Shown here in pieces: positions 37,229-46,833 of a DNA stretch of 64,000 nucleotides (the first letter of the stretch is position 1; every line of letters starts with the position of its first letter). Location: positions 62,001 to 126,000 of the forward strand of contig JAGYJQ010000007.1 of NCBI GenBank assembly GCA_018401935.1, given 5' to 3'. A program made the translations under genes and the position numbers. Below the pieces are notes generated by a model. The model did not search any database, was not told where the DNA came from, and worked only from the letters and a program-made list of their open reading frames with translations. Source of the stretch: Balneolaceae bacterium. Its GTDB lineage: Bacteria; Bacteroidota; Rhodothermia; Balneolales; Balneolaceae.

Positions 37229-38797
37229 TTAATCATTATCCCTGGGCAAATCGATCACCTTTAACTCTACCTGCACAGAGCTAGCAGCACCTAAGGCGTC
37301 TGTTGCTATGACTTTGAATCGGTGAATGCCCAAATCTTTCTCACCCGGAGTCCAAGTGAGTTGCCCACTTTTTTCATCTAAGCGTGCACCCTCCGGTAGA
37401 TCAACTCCTAAAAAGCGAATCAATGATTCTTGACTATGCTTAGCTTCTGGGTCCATGGCCGTGTAGCTAACCGTATAGGGATCTCCCATAATTAACGTAC
37501 TGGTACGAATAGGGCTTATTCTAGGAGGATTATTAAAACTGGTGATGTCTATTTGTATAAAGGTACTATCCAGCAACCCAGTAGAACTTTGAGCGATGAT
37601 TTGCAATCGATGAATACCGATTTGATTGAATTGGGGCTGCCAAAATATTCCCTGGCCTTTGACATTCATTCCTCTAGGGGCTTCTTTAACACTAAATCTA
37701 AGGGCTTCAGTGGGCCAATCCTCTGAGACTTGTATACCAAAAAGAATAGGATTTGGGTAGGGTACTATTTTAGGTTCATAGGGTAGGAGGGTGAGTGAAT
37801 TTGGTAGTGGTTTTGTATCTGCTGATTGAGACACTCCACTTCGTTCAAAGCCAACATTCACTTTTCCAATAGCACCAAATTCATGAAGCCATAACTGATC
37901 TGCACTACCTGTCAACTTGTAATTAGCCCCAGTATCCTTCTTCCAAGGGGTTACTTCATTATTATGTAACAGCCAAATTTCTTTCTTAGAGCTTTCAATG
38001 AAATAGGTGTCTTGGTATTTAATAACATCCATTATAGCAGTACCAATATCAGCTAATCGTGAGCTAGAGCCATTTTCGCCAATCCGAAAAAGAACTCCTG
38101 CTTCACTACTCCCAAACAATTCATCATCAACCAAGTGCAAATGAACAATAGCTTGATTAATGTCAATGGAACTAACCCATTCAAGGGTATCTTGATCCGC
38201 CGTCCATGAAAAATTATGAACTTTAGCAGGGCTGAGTACAAAGAGTTGTTGGGAGCGAGGGGTACTTAACACGTCCAGCACCGGTTCTCTTTGGAGTAAT
38301 TCATTGGCAATGAATTCAACAGGAGAATCAAAAGCTTCAGGACTTTGTAATCCTAAGACCCCTAAGCCCTCGTCTCCTAATGCTAGGTACACATGGTTAC
38401 GAAGTCGGGCTACCCCTCTTGGCTCTGTGGATAAATAGGTGGATGAATACACACCCAACACAGAGGTAGGCTCTAACACAGTCAATCGTGTTCCGTTGCC
38501 AAATAAATAGGCGAAGCGAATATCCGAAGTAATTTTACTGCCACGTCGCTGCATCCCACTATTGGTATATAACCATTGTGTATTATCATTAGTAACTCTA
38601 AAAACAGCTAATCCTTCCTGTTCTGAGAGGACATACAAATGGCTTGGACTTGAAGCGATATCCAATACATTTTCTATATTCATCGAAGGGCTAAACCGAA
38701 GGCCTTCGCCTGTCGCCTGCGCCTGTAAATTCTGAGAGCTAAGAATGAATACTGATAGAACTAAACAGAAGATTATGGGTGTTTTCTCGACTTTCAT
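37229..38797 (-). CDS. exported protein with putative Ig/cadherin-like domains
   Basis: A 522-residue protein with a signal peptide (cleavage near LQAQA, residue 28). Residues about 30-320 look like a beta-propeller-type repeat domain (short hydrophobic strands such as HLYVLSEQEGLAVFRV, HVYLALGDEGLGVLGL). The C-terminal 200 residues contain two putative Ig-like (He_PIG) domains, each with a hallmark phrase: GIFWQPQFNQIGIHRLQIIA and GQLTWTPGEKDLGIHRFKVI. No sorting signal is seen at the C-terminus. It is upstream of mutY by 8 bp, probably by chance co-transcribed. Function unknown. Confidence 0.75.
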   Translation of the reverse strand: MKVEKTPIIFCLVLSVFILSSQNLQAQATGEGLRFSPSMNIENVLDIASSPSHLYVLSEQEGLAVFRVTNDNTQWLYTNSGMQRRGSKITSDIRFAYLFGNGTRLTVLEPTSVLGVYSSTYLSTEPRGVARLRNHVYLALGDEGLGVLGLQSPEAFDSPVEFIANELLQREPVLDVLSTPRSQQLFVLSPAKVHNFSWTADQDTLEWVSSIDINQAIVHLHLVDDELFGSSEAGVLFRIGENGSSSRLADIGTAIMDVIKYQDTYFIESSKKEIWLLHNNEVTPWKKDTGANYKLTGSADQLWLHEFGAIGKVNVGFERSGVSQSADTKPLPNSLTLLPYEPKIVPYPNPILFGIQVSEDWPTEALRFSVKEAPRGMNVKGQGIFWQPQFNQIGIHRLQIIAQSSTGLLDSTFIQIDITSFNNPPRISPIRTSTLIMGDPYTVSYTAMDPEAKHSQESLIRFLGVDLPEGARLDEKSGQLTWTPGEKDLGIHRFKVIATDALGAASSVQVELKVIDLPRDND

Positions 38798-38861
38798 TAC
38801 ACATGAATTGGTTGTTTTTCGATTGTTTGATGCTGATGAATTAATGCTAAGAATTTTGTTT

Positions 38862-38907
38862 GAGTCTAAGGTTAAATCCTAAGGCTGAGTCTAAGGTTAA
38901 ATCCTAA
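38862..38907. repeat. 25-bp-period tandem duplication upstream of the exported Ig-fold gene
   Basis: Two copies starting at 38862 and 38887 share 21 identical bases, GAGTCTAAGGTTAAATCCTA plus one A. They lie 65-110 bp upstream of the minus-strand start codon at 38797, in its possible promoter region. The rest of the 254-bp gap to the epimerase gene shows nothing I can name. Confidence 0.88.
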
Positions 38908-39051
38908 CGTTAATCCTTACAAAGCATTAAGCTATTTGAGGTTGACCAAGATAACGCTAACACTATTCAGTATCTCGCCTATTATGTTTCTACTTTATAC
39001 CCATCAACAACAATAGAACCTATTCAAAAGTACGATTCTTTTACTATTCTA

Positions 39052-40050
39052 TTATAGCCATTTATGCTTTTGATACCAAGTTAGGGTAGATTTCAAGCCA
39101 TCGTTCAGGCTGATCTCTGGTGAATATCCCCAGTCCTCTTTGGCTTTATTTGAGCTACAAAGCCAAGGTTGAGTAAGTTCTTTAGCTTTGTCTTGATTTA
39201 ATGCCGGATACACTCCAAAAATAGGAGCAATGGTTTCGGCCACTTTTGCAACAGCCATAAGCACTCCTTTTGGTACCCGTATTCTTAGATGAGACTTTTG
39301 GAGTATGGTAGCGCATTCCTTGTAAATTTCATTCCACGAATATCCGTCTTCAGAACCTCCGAGGAAATAGGTGTGAATTCCAGCTCGATCGTAGAGCCTA
39401 GATGCCACGATACCCTTTACCAGATCCTGAACGTGAACTAGGGAGAGGGTTTTTTCTGTGGGATTGCCTAGTATAGGTGCCACTCGGTAATTAAGGGCTT
39501 TAAATAATCCATAGATATCGGTTTCTCTGGGTCCGTAAACGGCTGGAGGTCGTATAATTTTAATGCTTAAGGTGGGGTGGGTGGCCCAATTTTTCTCCGC
39601 ATAGAGTCGGTGAATTTCTTCTTCCATCTGTTTTTTGGAACGGCCGTATGCGCTGATGGGGGACAAGGGGGCTTTTTCTGTGAGGGGGGTTTGGCTAGAG
39701 GGACCGGTGGCGGCGAGGGAGGAAAGTATAATAATGTTCGAAATCCCAGATTCTACCGCAAGCTCTACTAAATTTAGGGTTGCCTCTACATTGGCTTTAA
39801 AAAAATCAGAATAGCTTGGAGCATGCAGAATGGCCGCCCCATGGATGAGTACATCAACCCGGTGTAGCTCTTTTTTAATGGGTTCTAGGTTTTCCAATGT
39901 GGATTTAACCGGTGTGTAGTCGAGCCCTTTTAACCATTTTTCTTTATTTCTGACCAAAACGCGGACTTCTTCAAGCTCCGGTAATTTTAATAGGTGCTCT
40001 ACCAGATGACTTCCAACAAATCCGGTTCCACCAGTAACAAAGGCTTTCAT
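39052..40050 (-). CDS. NAD-dependent epimerase/dehydratase family protein
   Basis: A 332-residue extended SDR. The Rossmann motif TGGTGFVGSHL is at residues 7-17, the strand-4 region has ILSSLAATGPSS, and the catalytic pair is YGRSK. The sequence resembles nucleoside-diphosphate-sugar epimerases and 3-beta-hydroxysteroid dehydrogenase-like reductases. It is divergent (191 bp) from two glycosyltransferases, serine palmitoyltransferase and a GNAT protein. In Caulobacter a protein of this broad family, CerR, reduces the 3-keto group of ceramide, so a CerR-like role is possible here by context only. Confidence 0.85.
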   Translation of the reverse strand: MKAFVTGGTGFVGSHLVEHLLKLPELEEVRVLVRNKEKWLKGLDYTPVKSTLENLEPIKKELHRVDVLIHGAAILHAPSYSDFFKANVEATLNLVELAVESGISNIIILSSLAATGPSSQTPLTEKAPLSPISAYGRSKKQMEEEIHRLYAEKNWATHPTLSIKIIRPPAVYGPRETDIYGLFKALNYRVAPILGNPTEKTLSLVHVQDLVKGIVASRLYDRAGIHTYFLGGSEDGYSWNEIYKECATILQKSHLRIRVPKGVLMAVAKVAETIAPIFGVYPALNQDKAKELTQPWLCSSNKAKEDWGYSPEISLNDGLKSTLTWYQKHKWL

Positions 40051-40241
40051 AAATGCGTATATTTACGGGTTGATTGGTGATCGAGTAGGATCTGAAGATT
40101 CTATCATAGATAATCTTGAGTACCATTCTTTTGGTTATTTATCAGCTAACGACAATTAAAATACAAAGAAGCCGATTGCTTTTTTATACTTATTTGAGCG
40201 AATAGGCAGTGAACGTGTTATCAAACCTGTTGATTATTTAA

Positions 40242-41411
40242 ATGAGCGAACTAAGAGTAGCCCTATTCACCGGTAATTATAACCATATTCGAGATGGTGT
40301 AGCCCTAACATTGAATCGATTGGTTCATTACTTAGAGCAGCAAAATATTCCTGTACTTATCTTTGCTCCAAGTGGACCAAATCCTGCAATAAACCCTCAT
40401 GAAGGTACTTTGAGGGTCACTCCTTCAATATCTATGCCCGTGCCCGGTAGAAAGGAATACCGCGTGGCTACTCATTTCCCCCGTAAATTTCGGCAAGAGT
40501 TAGAGGCTTTTCAGCCTACACTCATACATATAGCCACTCCGGATGGACTTGGGATAGGGGCCTTAAAATGGGCAAAAAAGCATGATTTGCCTGTAGTAAG
40601 TTCGTATCACACTCATTTCCTGAGCTATGTAGACTATTACAAACTTTTTTTAGGACCGGTTAAATGGCCGTTTAAGAAGATGATGCAATGGTTTTATCCC
40701 CAATGTCAACGAGTGTATGTTCCAAGTCAATCCATGATTGATGAGCTAGGAGTTGAGGGTATAACTGGGGACATGAAAATTTGGGCAAGAGGAATAGACA
40801 CCAAACTTTTTAACCCCGAAAAAAGGGATCCAGAGTGGCGGAAAAAAATGGGTTTCGCAGGGGATGAGATTGTGGTGAGTTTTGTTTCTCGGTTAGTTTG
40901 GGAAAAAGAATTGGGAACCTACATAGAAAGTGTCCAACGAATGCAACAACGAAATCCCAAGGTAAGAGCATTAGTGGTAGGGGACGGAGCAGCAAGGTCC
41001 GAGGCTCAAAAAAAATTACCTAATGGGGTTTTTACCGGTTTTTGTTCAGGTGAAGACTTAGCTCGTGCCTACGCTAGTTCTGATTTATTCTTATTCCCTT
41101 CCTACACTGAAACTTTCGGTAACGTAACCTTAGAAGCAATGGCTAGCGGAGTCCCTTGTCTAGTTGCAAATGCAATAGGTTCATCCTCCTTAGTAGTTGA
41201 GGGAGAAAATGGCCGACTTGCACGGTCTGGAGATGTTGATGATTTTACCAAAAAGCTGGAGTACATGATTTCAGATCCAACTGCTTTGCAAAATATGGGA
41301 AGGCGCTCACGCGAGCTTGCATTAAACTACCAGTGGAATCACATAAATGAGGCATTGGTTACTGATTACAGAACAGTGGTGTCTAATTTTCAAGCAGACC
41401 TCAACCAATAG
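40242..41411 (+). CDS. GT4-family glycosyltransferase
   Basis: A 389-residue GT-B enzyme using an activated sugar nucleotide. N-terminal acceptor half has GNYNHIRDGVALTLNRLV and SSYHTHFLSYVDYYK; the C-terminal donor half has SFVSRLVWEKELGTYIE and the retaining E-x7-E motif in YTETFGNVTLEAMASGVPC. The N-terminal pattern resembles MgtA/SqdX-like lipid glycosyltransferases. It starts the run of four genes leading to serine palmitoyltransferase and the GNAT gene, 20 bp before the next glycosyltransferase, so a glycolipid acceptor is a reasonable guess. Confidence 0.88.
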   Translation: MSELRVALFTGNYNHIRDGVALTLNRLVHYLEQQNIPVLIFAPSGPNPAINPHEGTLRVTPSISMPVPGRKEYRVATHFPRKFRQELEAFQPTLIHIATPDGLGIGALKWAKKHDLPVVSSYHTHFLSYVDYYKLFLGPVKWPFKKMMQWFYPQCQRVYVPSQSMIDELGVEGITGDMKIWARGIDTKLFNPEKRDPEWRKKMGFAGDEIVVSFVSRLVWEKELGTYIESVQRMQQRNPKVRALVVGDGAARSEAQKKLPNGVFTGFCSGEDLARAYASSDLFLFPSYTETFGNVTLEAMASGVPCLVANAIGSSSLVVEGENGRLARSGDVDDFTKKLEYMISDPTALQNMGRRSRELALNYQWNHINEALVTDYRTVVSNFQADLNQ

Positions 41412-41431
41412 GTCCTTAGCAGATACGATTT

Positions 41432-42658
41432 ATGTCCCAATCATCACTAAAGGTTCTGTACATTTCACATTCTCATCCTCCAGATGAAGCCCCACTCGAG
41501 AACATGGGAGGAATGCAGCGTGTTAGTATGCAGCTGGTTCAAGCTTTAGAGGACAATTCTACGGTGGAAATTCAGACAATCATACAAAAAGTACCGTGGA
41601 AAGGTATTGAATGGAGAACGCTTCTATTTTTATTGAAGCTACGACGCCAAATACCACAGGTTGTAGATAGTTTTAAACCGGATGTGATCTTGTTTTCCTC
41701 TATGGTGACGGCAAGTATGGCTAGGTGGCTAAAAGGCAAGGTTTCTATACCGATGGTCACTATTAATCATGGTCAGGATGTAACAATGCCTTATGGGTGG
41801 TATCAAAAACACGTCAGTAAGGTATTGGATGCCTTGGATGGAGTTATTTCAGTTTCACAGGCTACTAGGCAAGCTTGCATTGATCGCGGTATGGACCCAG
41901 GAAAAGGGGTAGCACTACCCAATGGAATTCAAATTCAAGATTTGTTGCCAATGGATGCGGATTATATGAATCCGGCACATGTTAAACAGCTTCTAGTCTT
42001 GGAACCCACCGAAGCTGTAGAAGAAATAAAAGTGCTTAAAAGGGCAGCAAAACAGGAATTGGGCGAACACGTTAACATCAACCTGTTGGATAAACCCGTT
42101 TTACTTTCGGTGGGTCGACAGGTGCCTAGAAAAGGGCATGCTTGGTTTATTGAGAAGGTGCTTACCCAGCTGAATCATCCTTGTCATTATCTATTGGTTG
42201 GCGATGGACCAGAGCGGGAAACTATACTAAATGCCGTCCAGCGTAATGCTGAATCATTGGCTGAAAGAAATATTCATGTACACATATTAGGCCGGAAATC
42301 GGATCACTGGGTTCACAAAGCCTACACTGCTGCGGATGTGTTTATGATGCCCAATGTAAGGGTAAAGGGAGATATGGAGGGCTTCGGTATTGTATTATTG
42401 GAAGCAAACCTTCATTTCACCCCTGTATTTTGTTCGGATCTAGAGGGGATGAAAGATGTAGTAGAACAAGGAGTTAACGGGTTTAAAGTTAAGAGTGAAA
42501 CCCCAAAAGAATATATAATGGAATTAGAGAAACTTCTTGGCAGTGATTCATTATTACCCTTGTCTTTAATGGGGTGTAGATACGTATGGGAAAATTTCCA
42601 GTGGGATAAGGTAGCGGAGCAATATATTCAGTATCTTTATCAGGTTAATGCCGTATAA
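41432..42658 (+). CDS. GT4-family glycosyltransferase
   Basis: A 408-residue GT-B glycosyltransferase. Visible: GGMQRVSMQLVQAL in the N-terminal glycine loop, ITI/VNHGQDVTMPYGW in the acceptor domain, LLSVGRQVPRKGHAWFIEKV at the start of the donor domain and the E-x7-E motif in MEGFGIVLLEANL. It has an insertion of about 30 residues before LLSVGRQ. It follows the first GT4 by 20 bp, forming a two-enzyme unit likely to add successive sugars to the same acceptor. Sugar identity is unknown. Confidence 0.88.
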   Translation: MSQSSLKVLYISHSHPPDEAPLENMGGMQRVSMQLVQALEDNSTVEIQTIIQKVPWKGIEWRTLLFLLKLRRQIPQVVDSFKPDVILFSSMVTASMARWLKGKVSIPMVTINHGQDVTMPYGWYQKHVSKVLDALDGVISVSQATRQACIDRGMDPGKGVALPNGIQIQDLLPMDADYMNPAHVKQLLVLEPTEAVEEIKVLKRAAKQELGEHVNINLLDKPVLLSVGRQVPRKGHAWFIEKVLTQLNHPCHYLLVGDGPERETILNAVQRNAESLAERNIHVHILGRKSDHWVHKAYTAADVFMMPNVRVKGDMEGFGIVLLEANLHFTPVFCSDLEGMKDVVEQGVNGFKVKSETPKEYIMELEKLLGSDSLLPLSLMGCRYVWENFQWDKVAEQYIQYLYQVNAV

Positions 42659-42851
42659 CGGCGGAATGATATGTCAGCATACCAACTGTGTCTATAAGCT
42701 CTTCCTACTGTAATTTGAACGAGAATATTATCGCAGAAATAAACCATAGTGGACTACACTTTATATGCATTAGGTTGAAGGAACCGTTTATTTGATAGCT
42801 TGGTTATACTGATTATATTGCAACAATTATTACGAAATTGATATTTATTTA

Positions 42852-44087
42852 ATGGCTGAAACACAACCTCTAGTACGGTCAGATATTTTCGACAAAGCCT
42901 TTGGGTACACCAAAGCTGATGAAGTTAAAGCTTTAGGCTTGTATCCCTATTTTAAACCTCTACAAGCTACCGATGGCACTATTGTAGAAATAGAAGGCAA
43001 CCAAGTTATTATGGCTGGCTCGAATAATTATTTGGGCCTTACCAATGATCAGAGAACCATAGAGGCTGCTCAGGCGGCTATAGTGAAATATGGTACGGGT
43101 TGCACAGGATCGAGATATTTAAATGGTACGCTGGATCTTCATCTTGAGCTAGAGGAACGTCTAGCAGATTTTATGAATAAAGAATCTTGTGTATTGTTCA
43201 GCACAGGGTATCAAACGAATGAAGGGTCTATCCAAACCATCGCGGGTAGAAACGATATTATTTTTTCCGATAAAGATAATCATGCTTGTATAGTAGTGGG
43301 AACCCAGTGTTCGGTTGCAAAAACCATGCGTTACAATCATAATGACATGGATCATTTGCGAAGACTTTTAGAAAAGGCAGATCCTGATGCCGGTAAGATC
43401 ATTATTAGTGATGGTGTGTTTTCCATGTCAGGCACCTTAGCGAAAATACCGGAGTTGTTGGCTTTAGCAAAAGAGTTTGGGGCTCGACTCTACCTAGATG
43501 ATGCTCATGCGGTGGGAGTGATCGGAGAAGGGGGGCGAGGCTCGGCTTCTACCTTTGGATTACTGGAGGAAGTAGACCTGATAAGTGGAACATTTTCGAA
43601 ATCCTTTGCATCGCTAGGAGGCTTTCTTGTAGGCCAAAGAGAAGTCATAGAATATATTCGACACCACTCACCTGCCCATATTTTTAGTGCCTCGATGCCT
43701 CCAGCAAATGTTGCTACTGTATTAAAAGCAATGGATATTATGGCTGAGGAGCCTTGGAGATTAAATAGGTTAAATGAAATTTCTACCTATATGCGTACCG
43801 AGTTGCGTAAGTTAGGCTTCAATGTTTGGACCTCACAAACTCCAATTATCCCGATTGTTATTGGAGAAATGATGCTTTGTTTCCAGTTTTGGAAAGATCT
43901 TTTTGAAGCTGGTGTATATGCCAATGCTGTTATTCCACCCGCTGTTCCACCAGGCCAATCTCTTCTACGAACAAGCTATATGGCCTCACACACCGACGAA
44001 CATTTGGATCGAATTCTTGAGGCGTTTAGAAAAGTTGGATTAAAACATGGAATCATCGATCAAAATGGTAATTCTCTAGTTTCCTAA
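42852..44087 (+). CDS. spt: serine palmitoyltransferase (alpha-oxoamine synthase)
   Basis: PLP enzyme condensing serine with a fatty acyl-CoA (or acyl-ACP) to 3-ketosphinganine, the first step of sphingolipid synthesis. The 411-residue protein has the alpha-oxoamine synthase pattern: SNNYLGLTND, GTGCTGSRYLNGTLDLHLEL, the substrate-stacking His144 in KDNHACI, LDDAHAVGVIGEGGRG and the PLP lysine Lys250 in GTFSKSFASLGGF. The sequence reads much closer to bacterial SPT than to KBL or BioF. It is 193 bp after the GT4 pair and 7 bp ahead of the GNAT gene. Confidence 0.87.
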   Translation: MAETQPLVRSDIFDKAFGYTKADEVKALGLYPYFKPLQATDGTIVEIEGNQVIMAGSNNYLGLTNDQRTIEAAQAAIVKYGTGCTGSRYLNGTLDLHLELEERLADFMNKESCVLFSTGYQTNEGSIQTIAGRNDIIFSDKDNHACIVVGTQCSVAKTMRYNHNDMDHLRRLLEKADPDAGKIIISDGVFSMSGTLAKIPELLALAKEFGARLYLDDAHAVGVIGEGGRGSASTFGLLEEVDLISGTFSKSFASLGGFLVGQREVIEYIRHHSPAHIFSASMPPANVATVLKAMDIMAEEPWRLNRLNEISTYMRTELRKLGFNVWTSQTPIIPIVIGEMMLCFQFWKDLFEAGVYANAVIPPAVPPGQSLLRTSYMASHTDEHLDRILEAFRKVGLKHGIIDQNGNSLVS

Positions 44088-44094
44088 GGTGAGC

Positions 44095-45216
44095 ATGGCT
44101 GCAAGTGGTGTTACCTTTGTAAGTACAAAAGCCGAAAAGAAGGAGTTCATTGAATTTCTGTACACACATTATGCGACCGATGGCTTTTTTGTGCCGCCAC
44201 TGCGTCAAGAACAGCACAAGTTAATCGATAAACAGAAAAATCCTTTCTTTAAGCAGGCTAAAATGGCCATGTTTTTGGCTCATTACGACGATAAACCGGC
44301 AGGAAGAATTGCAGCTGTAGTGGACGATCGTTTCAATAAGCAGCATGGATTGAATACGGGCCATTTTGCATTTTTTGAATGTATCGATCATCAGCCTACT
44401 GCTGATTTGTTATTTCGTGTGGCCGAAGACTGGTTACGGGAGCAGGGAGTTGAAGAAATTCTTGGGCCAACGAATCCCGGAATGATGGATGTGTTAGGAT
44501 TTTTAGTCGATGGCTTTGATAAGTTTCCCTACATCATGATGCCTTATTCTAAACCTTATTATGAGAAGCTTGCCCTCAGTGCTGGATATGATGGGGTTCG
44601 TGACTTATTAGCCTTTGTAGTTGATCAAACTAACGTAGATTTTGATCGTATGCGCAAGGCAAAAAGCATGATCATGCGGCGATATCCTCAAATCCATATT
44701 AGACCTGTTTCACTCAAGAATATGGATGAGGAAATAACGATAGTTCGGGACATATATAACGAAGCTTGGAAAAATAATTGGGGATTTTTACCTCTAAGCC
44801 TTGACGAAATTACGGGGCTTGCTAAAGAGTTTAAAATGATATTGGATGAAGATTTTGCTCATATAGCGGAATGGGACGGCAAACCTGTTGGCTTCTCTAT
44901 AGCACTCCCCGATCTAAATCAGGTTTTTAGGACAATGAATGGAAACCTTTTTCCATTTGGATTTATTAAGTTTTTATGGGGAAAACGAAAGATTAATCGA
45001 ATACGAACAGCCTTAATGGGTATTCTCCCCGAATACCAAGGCAAGGGGATTGATGCTTTGTTCCACCAAAGAACCATTGAATTTGCTCTTGAAAGGAATT
45101 TTATCGAATCGGAATTAAGTTGGGTCTTGGATAACAACACAGAGATGATTCATCTCGCCCAACGCTTGGGCGCGCGGATAGATAAGCGATATCGAATGTA
45201 TGCAAAGAAATTGTAG
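44095..45216 (+). CDS. GNAT-fold protein, candidate bacterial ceramide synthase
   Basis: A 373-residue protein starting at the ATG at 44095, 7 bp after the spt stop; a GTG at 44089 would add two residues. The C-terminal half has the acetyl-CoA-type GNAT motif region (ALMGILPEYQGKGIDALFHQ) and the N-terminal half is a second GNAT-like domain with GPTNPGMMDVLGFLVDGFD. Large GNAT-like proteins beside spt are the bCerS acyltransferases that N-acylate 3-ketosphinganine in Caulobacter. The tight coupling to spt supports this role here. Specificity is inferred. Confidence 0.75.
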   Translation: MAASGVTFVSTKAEKKEFIEFLYTHYATDGFFVPPLRQEQHKLIDKQKNPFFKQAKMAMFLAHYDDKPAGRIAAVVDDRFNKQHGLNTGHFAFFECIDHQPTADLLFRVAEDWLREQGVEEILGPTNPGMMDVLGFLVDGFDKFPYIMMPYSKPYYEKLALSAGYDGVRDLLAFVVDQTNVDFDRMRKAKSMIMRRYPQIHIRPVSLKNMDEEITIVRDIYNEAWKNNWGFLPLSLDEITGLAKEFKMILDEDFAHIAEWDGKPVGFSIALPDLNQVFRTMNGNLFPFGFIKFLWGKRKINRIRTALMGILPEYQGKGIDALFHQRTIEFALERNFIESELSWVLDNNTEMIHLAQRLGARIDKRYRMYAKKL

Positions 45217-45275
45217 TAACTGATAAACAATCCATTTTTCGGATGGACTAGAACGTCATTCATCAAAAAATAATC

Positions 45276-46661
45276 ATGTATCGAATAGAAAAAGATTCAA
45301 TGGGGGAAGTTAGGGTCCCTGAAAACGCTAAATATGGAGCACAAACACAAAGAGCACACGATAATTTCCCCATTAGTGGGATTCGTTTCACTCGGGCATT
45401 CATAAAGGCGCTAGGTATTATTAAGAAAAATGCAGCCCAGGCAAATGCCGATTTGGGAAAGTTGGATGTAGAGATATCTGAGGCTATTCAGGGAGCTGCA
45501 CAAGAAATTATTGATGGAGACCATGATGCGGAATTCGTAGTAGATATATTTCAAACGGGTTCAGGAACATCGAGCAATATGAATACCAATGAGGTTGTAG
45601 CTAGATTGGCGAATGAGTCTTTTCCTAACCTACAGATTCCTGTTCATCCCAATGATCATGTAAATTTTGGGCAAAGTTCGAACGATGTAATTCCCACAGC
45701 CATTAGAATTGCGGCGGTCATTGAATTAAAGGATAAGCTTATACCCGCATTGCAACATTTAGCTATGAGCTTTGAGCACAAAGGCTCCGAATATGAGCAT
45801 GTCGTAAAAACAGGTAGGACACATTTAATGGATGCAATGCCCATAACCATTGCTCAGCAATTTGGGGGCTACGCCAGACAACTGCGTTTAGGAGTAGACC
45901 GAATTCAGGATGCAAAGGTACGTTTATCCGAATTACCTCAAGGTGGAACGGCCGTGGGCACTGGGATAAATACCCACCCGAACTTTGGGGCCGAGTTTGC
46001 AAAAAATGTTTCCAAGCAAACAGGGGTATCCTTTAGAGAGGCTGAAAATCACTTTGAGGCTCAAGCAACGGTCGATGCTCCTGTAGAAATGAGTGCTCAA
46101 CTGAAAACAATCGCTGTTGGAATGATGAAAATGGCCAATGATTTACGCTGGATGAATTCTGGACCTAACAGCGGCTTAGGGGAGATACAATTGGCTGCTT
46201 TACAACCAGGTTCTTCCATTATGCCAGGAAAGGTAAACCCAGTCATCGAAGAATCTGTAGCTATGGTATGCGCGCAAGTTATGGGAAATGATCTTACCGT
46301 TTCTGTGGCAGGTCAATCAGGAAACTTCGAGTTGAATGTCATGTTGCCGGTAGTAGCTCATAACCTTCTTGAGTCCATCGAGTTGTTAGCAAATGCAGCA
46401 AACAATTTGGCTGATAGGTCGGTTTCTCGATTAACCATTCGGGAAGATGTTATCGCCGATAAAGTAGGTAAAAACCCAATTTTAGTTACGGCTCTCAATC
46501 CTATTATTGGGTACGATTTGGCCGCTAAAATTGCAAAAAAAGCATATGCAGAGGGTCGTGCCTTGAAAGAAGTAGCTAAGGAAATGACGGATTTATCTGA
46601 TCAGGACTTGGATGCAGCACTAGATCCCATGAAGATGACCCGGGGTGGTTTTACCGAATAG
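45276..46661 (+). CDS. fumC: class II fumarate hydratase
   Basis: Iron-independent TCA-cycle enzyme interconverting fumarate and malate. The 461-residue protein has the N-terminal RIEKDSMGEVRVP, the active-site TGTSSNMN-like segment GSGTSSNMNTNEV, KTGRTHLMDAMP and the superfamily signature GSSIMPGKVNPV. The closely related aspartase is excluded by the HPNDHVNFGQSSNDVIPTA segment typical of FumC. It starts 59 bp after the GNAT gene on the same strand and may be co-transcribed, without functional link. Confidence 0.96.
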   Translation: MYRIEKDSMGEVRVPENAKYGAQTQRAHDNFPISGIRFTRAFIKALGIIKKNAAQANADLGKLDVEISEAIQGAAQEIIDGDHDAEFVVDIFQTGSGTSSNMNTNEVVARLANESFPNLQIPVHPNDHVNFGQSSNDVIPTAIRIAAVIELKDKLIPALQHLAMSFEHKGSEYEHVVKTGRTHLMDAMPITIAQQFGGYARQLRLGVDRIQDAKVRLSELPQGGTAVGTGINTHPNFGAEFAKNVSKQTGVSFREAENHFEAQATVDAPVEMSAQLKTIAVGMMKMANDLRWMNSGPNSGLGEIQLAALQPGSSIMPGKVNPVIEESVAMVCAQVMGNDLTVSVAGQSGNFELNVMLPVVAHNLLESIELLANAANNLADRSVSRLTIREDVIADKVGKNPILVTALNPIIGYDLAAKIAKKAYAEGRALKEVAKEMTDLSDQDLDAALDPMKMTRGGFTE

Positions 46662-46833
46662 CTTCCTAGTACTGACTTCTGTTTTGGAAGTTAAGTTACT
46701 TTATGTTAAGCATTTACAGATTAGTAACCTGAAATACTTTTTTGGGAGGTAACAGTGCATTATATTGTACATCTAATTAATAGGGTATCAAGAGTTTTTT
46801 TTCATTAACTGTGCGTAAAACTGTTCTATAATA

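Noticed and set aside
46662-46710. Possible terminator after fumC (CTTCC...GGAAG)
   Set aside because: Long unpaired loop and no T-run; too weak to list.
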